A DNA stretch of 64,000 nt from Ardenticatenaceae bacterium (lineage in GTDB: Bacteria > Chloroflexota > Anaerolineae > Promineifilales > Promineifilaceae). A program made the position numbers and the translations under genes. Below the pieces are notes generated by a model. The model was not told the origin of the DNA and ran no database searches. It saw only the letters and a list, made by a program, of their open reading frames with translations. Positions 60,620-64,000 of the stretch are shown in pieces. Location of the stretch: NCBI GenBank assembly GCA_020634395.1, contig JACKBU010000008.1:1-64000 (forward strand). The letters are read 5' to 3'. Within the stretch, counting starts at the first letter, position 1; each line of letters opens with the position of its first letter.

Positions 60620-60859
60620 TTAACGGGTCGTCCGGTTGGACGGGAGGCAGTGGAGCGAGCGAAGCGGCAGACCCAAGTCGCGCACCTTTTTTAGCAGCCC
60701 GTGCAGGGCAGCCTGGTCAGCGACCGGACCGGTGAGGACGGTGTCGCCGTCTTCGGTTTGGGTGATGGCCATGCCTTCAAACCAGCTCGCCCACTCTTCC
60801 CCCAGCTGCCCCTGGAGGCGAATCTCAAAAATTTCTGGTTGGGGATGGTTGGTTTTCAT
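60620..60859 (-). CDS. Small conserved protein (79 aa)
   Basis: Family without known function: FEIRLQGQLGEEWASWFEGM then LTGPVADQAALHGLLKKVRD, a small alpha/beta protein often seen near other accessory genes, as I recall. GAGG lies eight bases before ATG 60859; the GTG four codons upstream is less likely. Single-domain and soluble. Confidence 0.75.
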   Translation of the reverse strand: MKTNHPQPEIFEIRLQGQLGEEWASWFEGMAITQTEDGDTVLTGPVADQAALHGLLKKVRDLGLPLRSLHCLPSNRTTR

Positions 60860-61001
60860 GCGCTGCCTCACTTTTCCTGTGGCTGTGGCTTTGCGGCCAC
60901 GCCACTGCCTTCACTTCATTGCCTGGAGAATACTAATTAATGTGGTGAGTGGTCATCACCAGATGTGGTGATTGATGTGGTGATTTGTGGGGTTACGGCC
61001 G

Positions 61002-61487
61002 TTACAATATCTCATTTCTAAGTGCCAGTGCTGGCAGCAGGCAGACCACAAGGTACGCCAGGTTAACGCTGGCTCTTAGCCAAAACGGCCGTTTCCCCAA
61101 ATCCATCCCGGCAACGCGGCCCACTACGGCCCCCATGCCCAACAGCGTAAACCAGGGTGTGAACAAAAACGCAGGCGACCATCTAACTGCCATCGTGGCC
61201 AAATCGTGCAGGCCACCGGAGATGGCAAACGTGAGGATGAAGGCAGCGGCGGGCGGCAGCGCTCGGCGCAGCGGGGCGTACACATAGCGCCCCAGGCCAT
61301 ACCCCCAAATCGGATTCCAGAATTGCCAGAACCCGGCAAAGGAGGCGGCGCCGAAAGAACGTTGCAGCATGTTGCGTAGGGAACGGCCGTCTCCTAACGG
61401 AACGCCGTTGCGCAACACGACATATTCCGCCAACGTGTAGCTTTGCCAACCTGTTGCCTCTGGTTTGTCTGCTTGAAACTTGTTCAT
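61002..61487 (-). CDS. Short MBOAT-like acyltransferase fragment or relative (161 aa)
   Basis: A membrane protein with about four hydrophobic segments. FWQFWNPIWGYGLGRYVYAP and FAISGGLHDLATMAV, with the conserved His in SGGLHDL, recall the active-site region of membrane-bound O-acyltransferases or wax-synthase-like proteins. Full MBOAT proteins are 350-500 residues, so this is either a small family or a remnant. AAGGAA precedes ATG 61487. It lies between two unrelated small genes. Confidence 0.6.
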   Translation of the reverse strand: MNKFQADKPEATGWQSYTLAEYVVLRNGVPLGDGRSLRNMLQRSFGAASFAGFWQFWNPIWGYGLGRYVYAPLRRALPPAAAFILTFAISGGLHDLATMAVRWSPAFLFTPWFTLLGMGAVVGRVAGMDLGKRPFWLRASVNLAYLVVCLLPALALRNEIL

Positions 61488-61702
61488 AGGGTTAATTCCT
61501 TTCAAATTCGGAACGGGTAACGTTCGTGCTGCGCTGGTGTGAGATCGAGAAAGTTATTTGTGTTGTATAAACCATTGCTTTCATTGTTGCAGTCATATTC
61601 ATTACTCCTTAATTCGTCTCATTTTTGTTGCCGCCCGGCTTCGATAGACAGTCCAGGCGGCCTCGCTTGGAAAACTTAGTGTTCGGCCGTAAATTGTTTT
61701 CG

Positions 61703-61749
61703 TAGGGCGGATTGGTAATCCGCCTGGCCGGAATATCATTCCGGCTTAC
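61703..61749. repeat. Double-palindrome intergenic element
   Basis: Two adjacent hairpins, GGCGGATT-GGT-AATCCGCC (61706-61724) and GCCGGAAT-ATC-ATTCCGGC (61727-61745), each with perfect 8-bp arms, flanked by GTAG and TTAC. Typical of short palindromic intergenic repeats. The rest of the 260-bp gap (61506-61766) holds nothing else I can name. Confidence 0.75.
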
Positions 61750-61766
61750 AAAAAGGGGGTTTGTTT

Positions 61767-62462
61767 TTAGACGATTACTAAGTTGTGCTCTGTAGAACTG
61801 ATTGCCGCTGAGTTGAAACCTTTGAAGATGAGCCAGAGGCTCAAAGCAATTTCAAATAAACCACCGGGAATCGCCAGCATGACACCCACACCGATCCCGA
61901 AAAGCTCGAAAATGGTTCCCGCGAAAAAGACTGCATAACCAATAAATCCCCAGACCGAAAATACCCGAGGGACGATTTTCGATTTGTAGAGAACGGCGAC
62001 AAACAACAAGCCGCCCAACCCCCAGATGGCCATCCCAATCTGGTAAGCGTAAAAACCACCCATTTTGAGGAGTGCGCCGAGGGTTACAAAATAATCCGTG
62101 GCCGCAGCGCCAGCGTTTACATACGCACTGCTCAAGGGGATGAGCAACATCAAGAAAATCCCGCTGACGACGATCACGGTGGTCGAAGCGATGGCGAAAC
62201 TCAGATAGCCATAGGTCAGGTTCTGGTGGAATGGCTTCAGGATGGGCATGAGTAGGACAGGCAGCCCGATATTGACAAAGGTATGAACCAGGGCGATAAG
62301 AATGACCCCAACGACAATGGTTGTGTGGTTGGCATTAACATTGGCAAGAAAATCCGGCGTGCTGGTAATCGTATCTATCATGCCGCTGCCAATTCCATAC
62401 GCTAAAAAGGCGATGATAAAAAAGATGCCCCAAAGTCTGGCTGCGTTTCTGTGTGTAAACAT
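61767..62462 (-). CDS. DUF4386-like membrane protein, copy 2
   Basis: A 231-residue protein with about six membrane helices. The N terminus (NAARLWGIFFIIAFLAYGIG) and the segment QIGMAIWGLGGLLFVAVLYKSKIVPRVFSVWGFIGY match the DUF4386 pattern seen in the gene at 59816-60568. Function unknown. Upstream lies a 173-bp gap with G-rich tracts and then the LuxR regulator on the same strand. Confidence 0.8.
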   Translation of the reverse strand: MFTHRNAARLWGIFFIIAFLAYGIGSGMIDTITSTPDFLANVNANHTTIVVGVILIALVHTFVNIGLPVLLMPILKPFHQNLTYGYLSFAIASTTVIVVSGIFLMLLIPLSSAYVNAGAAATDYFVTLGALLKMGGFYAYQIGMAIWGLGGLLFVAVLYKSKIVPRVFSVWGFIGYAVFFAGTIFELFGIGVGVMLAIPGGLFEIALSLWLIFKGFNSAAISSTEHNLVIV

Positions 62463-62635
62463 TTTTCACTCTCCATTTCTTGAAATTATTTAAGTTGAAC
62501 TGATTTCACAATTGGGTTGCATTTTTTGCGCGCTGTTCAATGTTTCAATGTATAGAGAGTGTATAAATTCAGGCAGGAAAGCACCTCCTCCCATAGGGGG
62601 AGAAAGGGGGGGAGATTGAGATTAATGGGGGGGAG

Positions 62636-64000
62636 TTAGAGCAGATTTAGTTCGTTTGCCCGGGCAACGGCTTGAACGCGATTGGTCACTTGAAGCTTCC
62701 CATACAAATTTTTGACATGTGACTTCACAGTGGACAAAGCGATGACTAACTGGGCGGCAATTTCTGGATTGGAGCGACCAGCGGCAATGAGCTGCAGCAC
62801 TTCTTGTTCGCGTGGGGTTAATGGCTCCAGCAAAAATGGCACATGGGGAAGGTTTGGTGTGGGGGGGTGAGCAGATTTGTCTGCCCCGGTCGGCGCGACA
62901 GCTTCGAAAGCAGACAGTAACCTGGCACTGTAGTCGGGCATGATGCCGCGAACGGCCGTTTCCGACAACAATCGCGCCATCGGCAGCCCTTCATCCACAA
63001 AGATGCGGATGAAGCCGCTCGGTTCGGCTAACGCCAACGCTTCATTTAGCAGCTGTACGGCCGTATCCGTTTCCCCCTGCGCCTGCAGAACCAGCGCCTG
63101 TAAAATCATGATCTTGAGCCGTTCATCGTGCCAGCCTTTGGCCTCCATCTGTTGGCGCAACGGCTGCAACAGGGCCAACGCGCCGCGTGTGTCACCCTGG
63201 GCCAGGCAGACGCGCGCCTGACTGATAGGGAGGTCATGTTTCTCAGCCAGATGCGCAGCGGCCGTCAGATTGCCCTGCCGCAGCAAGGTAAGCACTTGGG
63301 CCGCCGCAACATCCGGCAGCCGAAAAAGGAAGTTATGCTGACGGGCGAACGCTTCGGCTTCAGCCAGAGCAGCAGTTGCGCCAGATACATCCCCCTGAGC
63401 CAGCTTCAGGCGGGCGAGAAACACCCCATACGAAGCGAAGGTGTCGATACTTTCTTGCTGCTGCGTCAACTGCGCACATTGCTGTCCATATTGGCGGGCG
63501 GTTTCCAAATCGTCCCATTGGTAGTGCACCTGAGCCAGACCGAGAAACGCTTCGCAGGCAATCAACTGCGGCGGATCCCCGGCAACCTGCAGAACCCCTT
63601 CATATGTTTTTGCCGCCAACAAGAGTTTGTTATTTGCTTCCTGTAATTGACCAAGGCTAATGGCCGCCGCGATGGCGTAAATGGAATCCGCAAACGTTTG
63701 GCTGATAGCGATGACGTCGGCGTAAGATTGGCTGGCTGCCGCCCGATCTCCCTGTAAATAAGAAGCATACCCTTGCGTCCAAAGCGCTGCGGCACGGAAA
63801 AGCAGATTGCCAGGGTTCAGATTCTCCAGCGCCCGGCTTGATTGGCGCATAATGGTGTCCACATCCTGCTGAATGATTGCCAAAGTGGCGCGAAGGGTCG
63901 CAATCCGTCCCACCAGGTCTCGCATTGTTTCGTCTGGTTTTTTGCTTTGAATTGCAGCTTCGGCCGCTTGCAGTTTCTGTTCAACAGCGGTGTGCTGACC
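62636..64000 (-). CDS. MalT-like LuxR-family transcriptional regulator (5' end beyond window)
   Basis: The C-terminal 454 residues of a large ATP-dependent (MalT/LAL-type) regulator; the reading frame is open to the end of the window on the minus strand, so the N-terminal NTPase domain lies outside. Visible are TPR-like helical repeats (about the first 340 residues) and a C-terminal LuxR helix-turn-helix: LTPREQEVLQLIAAGRSNPEIA then TVKSHVKNLYGKLQV. An internal Met at 63925 is not the start. It probably controls the accessory minus-strand genes downstream (inference). Confidence 0.9.
   Translation of the reverse strand, partial: GQHTAVEQKLQAAEAAIQSKKPDETMRDLVGRIATLRATLAIIQQDVDTIMRQSSRALENLNPGNLLFRAAALWTQGYASYLQGDRAAASQSYADVIAISQTFADSIYAIAAAISLGQLQEANNKLLLAAKTYEGVLQVAGDPPQLIACEAFLGLAQVHYQWDDLETARQYGQQCAQLTQQQESIDTFASYGVFLARLKLAQGDVSGATAALAEAEAFARQHNFLFRLPDVAAAQVLTLLRQGNLTAAAHLAEKHDLPISQARVCLAQGDTRGALALLQPLRQQMEAKGWHDERLKIMILQALVLQAQGETDTAVQLLNEALALAEPSGFIRIFVDEGLPMARLLSETAVRGIMPDYSARLLSAFEAVAPTGADKSAHPPTPNLPHVPFLLEPLTPREQEVLQLIAAGRSNPEIAAQLVIALSTVKSHVKNLYGKLQVTNRVQAVARANELNLL

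Overview
The window looks like a chromosomal segment of a Chloroflexota bacterium, probably Anaerolineae-like. This is inferred from gene content: TGS-less ThrRS, subtilases with Trp-rich repeat tails, a T-box and an S-box leader in a moderately GC-rich genome, polyphosphate glucokinase, a TIGR04053/AhbD-like radical SAM protein beside a ChdC-type haem pathway, and MalT-like LuxR regulators. No rRNA, tRNA, CRISPR array, phage module or transposase was seen. A striking property of the whole segment is the octamer palindrome ACGGCCGT (often AACGGCCGTT). I counted about 120 copies by eye, in genes (read as T-A-V, N-G-R or R-P), in spacers and inside one promoter. It behaves like the cyanobacterial HIP1 repeat.

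Layout. 0-10 kb: a secreted subtilase with 13 GYSWSG repeats, a membrane histidine kinase, two tandem threonyl-tRNA synthetase genes behind a T-box leader, and an ECF sigma / zinc anti-sigma / membrane-protein operon. 10-28 kb is mostly housekeeping: DUF4013 and DUF4870-type membrane proteins, the overlapping operon fmt-panE-GDPD, a TPR protein, the minus-strand operon M16-like/acpS/hydrolase/PIG-L, a P1B-4 metal ATPase with a TrmB-type regulator, asnS, yheT and tgt. 28-43 kb: an M28 lipoprotein peptidase next to a large hybrid histidine kinase, an S-box (SAM-I) leader with two successive terminators before aspartokinase, a tiny zinc-ribbon gene plus SDR, uppP plus a PstS-like lipoprotein, an amidohydrolase fused to a CYTH domain, then pyrimidine phosphorylase, patatin and polyphosphate glucokinase.

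43-54 kb is a haem cluster: AhbD-like radical SAM, cgoX/hemY, an HTH regulator, hemA, a hemC-hemD fusion, hemB, chdC, hemE and cpfC/hemH. With ChdC, CgoX and a CpfC-type ferrochelatase it encodes the coproporphyrin-dependent route. The radical SAM protein might give an oxygen-independent last step. The cluster is riddled with short palindromic repeats of at least three families. Several lie in frame inside genes (cgoX, hemC-hemD, the chdC tail) or supply stop codons (hemCD, hemB, hemE). Between hemE and hemH sits a compact 525-bp unit: a four-helix-bundle (S23/IVS-type) gene flanked by 29-nt terminal inverted repeats. A 51-bp palindrome with the same ends lies between hemB and chdC and looks like a gene-less (MITE-like) relative. 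This repeat-bounded unit is my best candidate for an undescribed element.

54-64 kb is a minus-strand accessory block with three pairs of paralogues (two MDR oxidoreductases, two beta-lactamase-fold serine hydrolases, two DUF4386 membrane proteins), small proteins, an MBOAT-like fragment, and a MalT-like LuxR regulator that runs off the window end.
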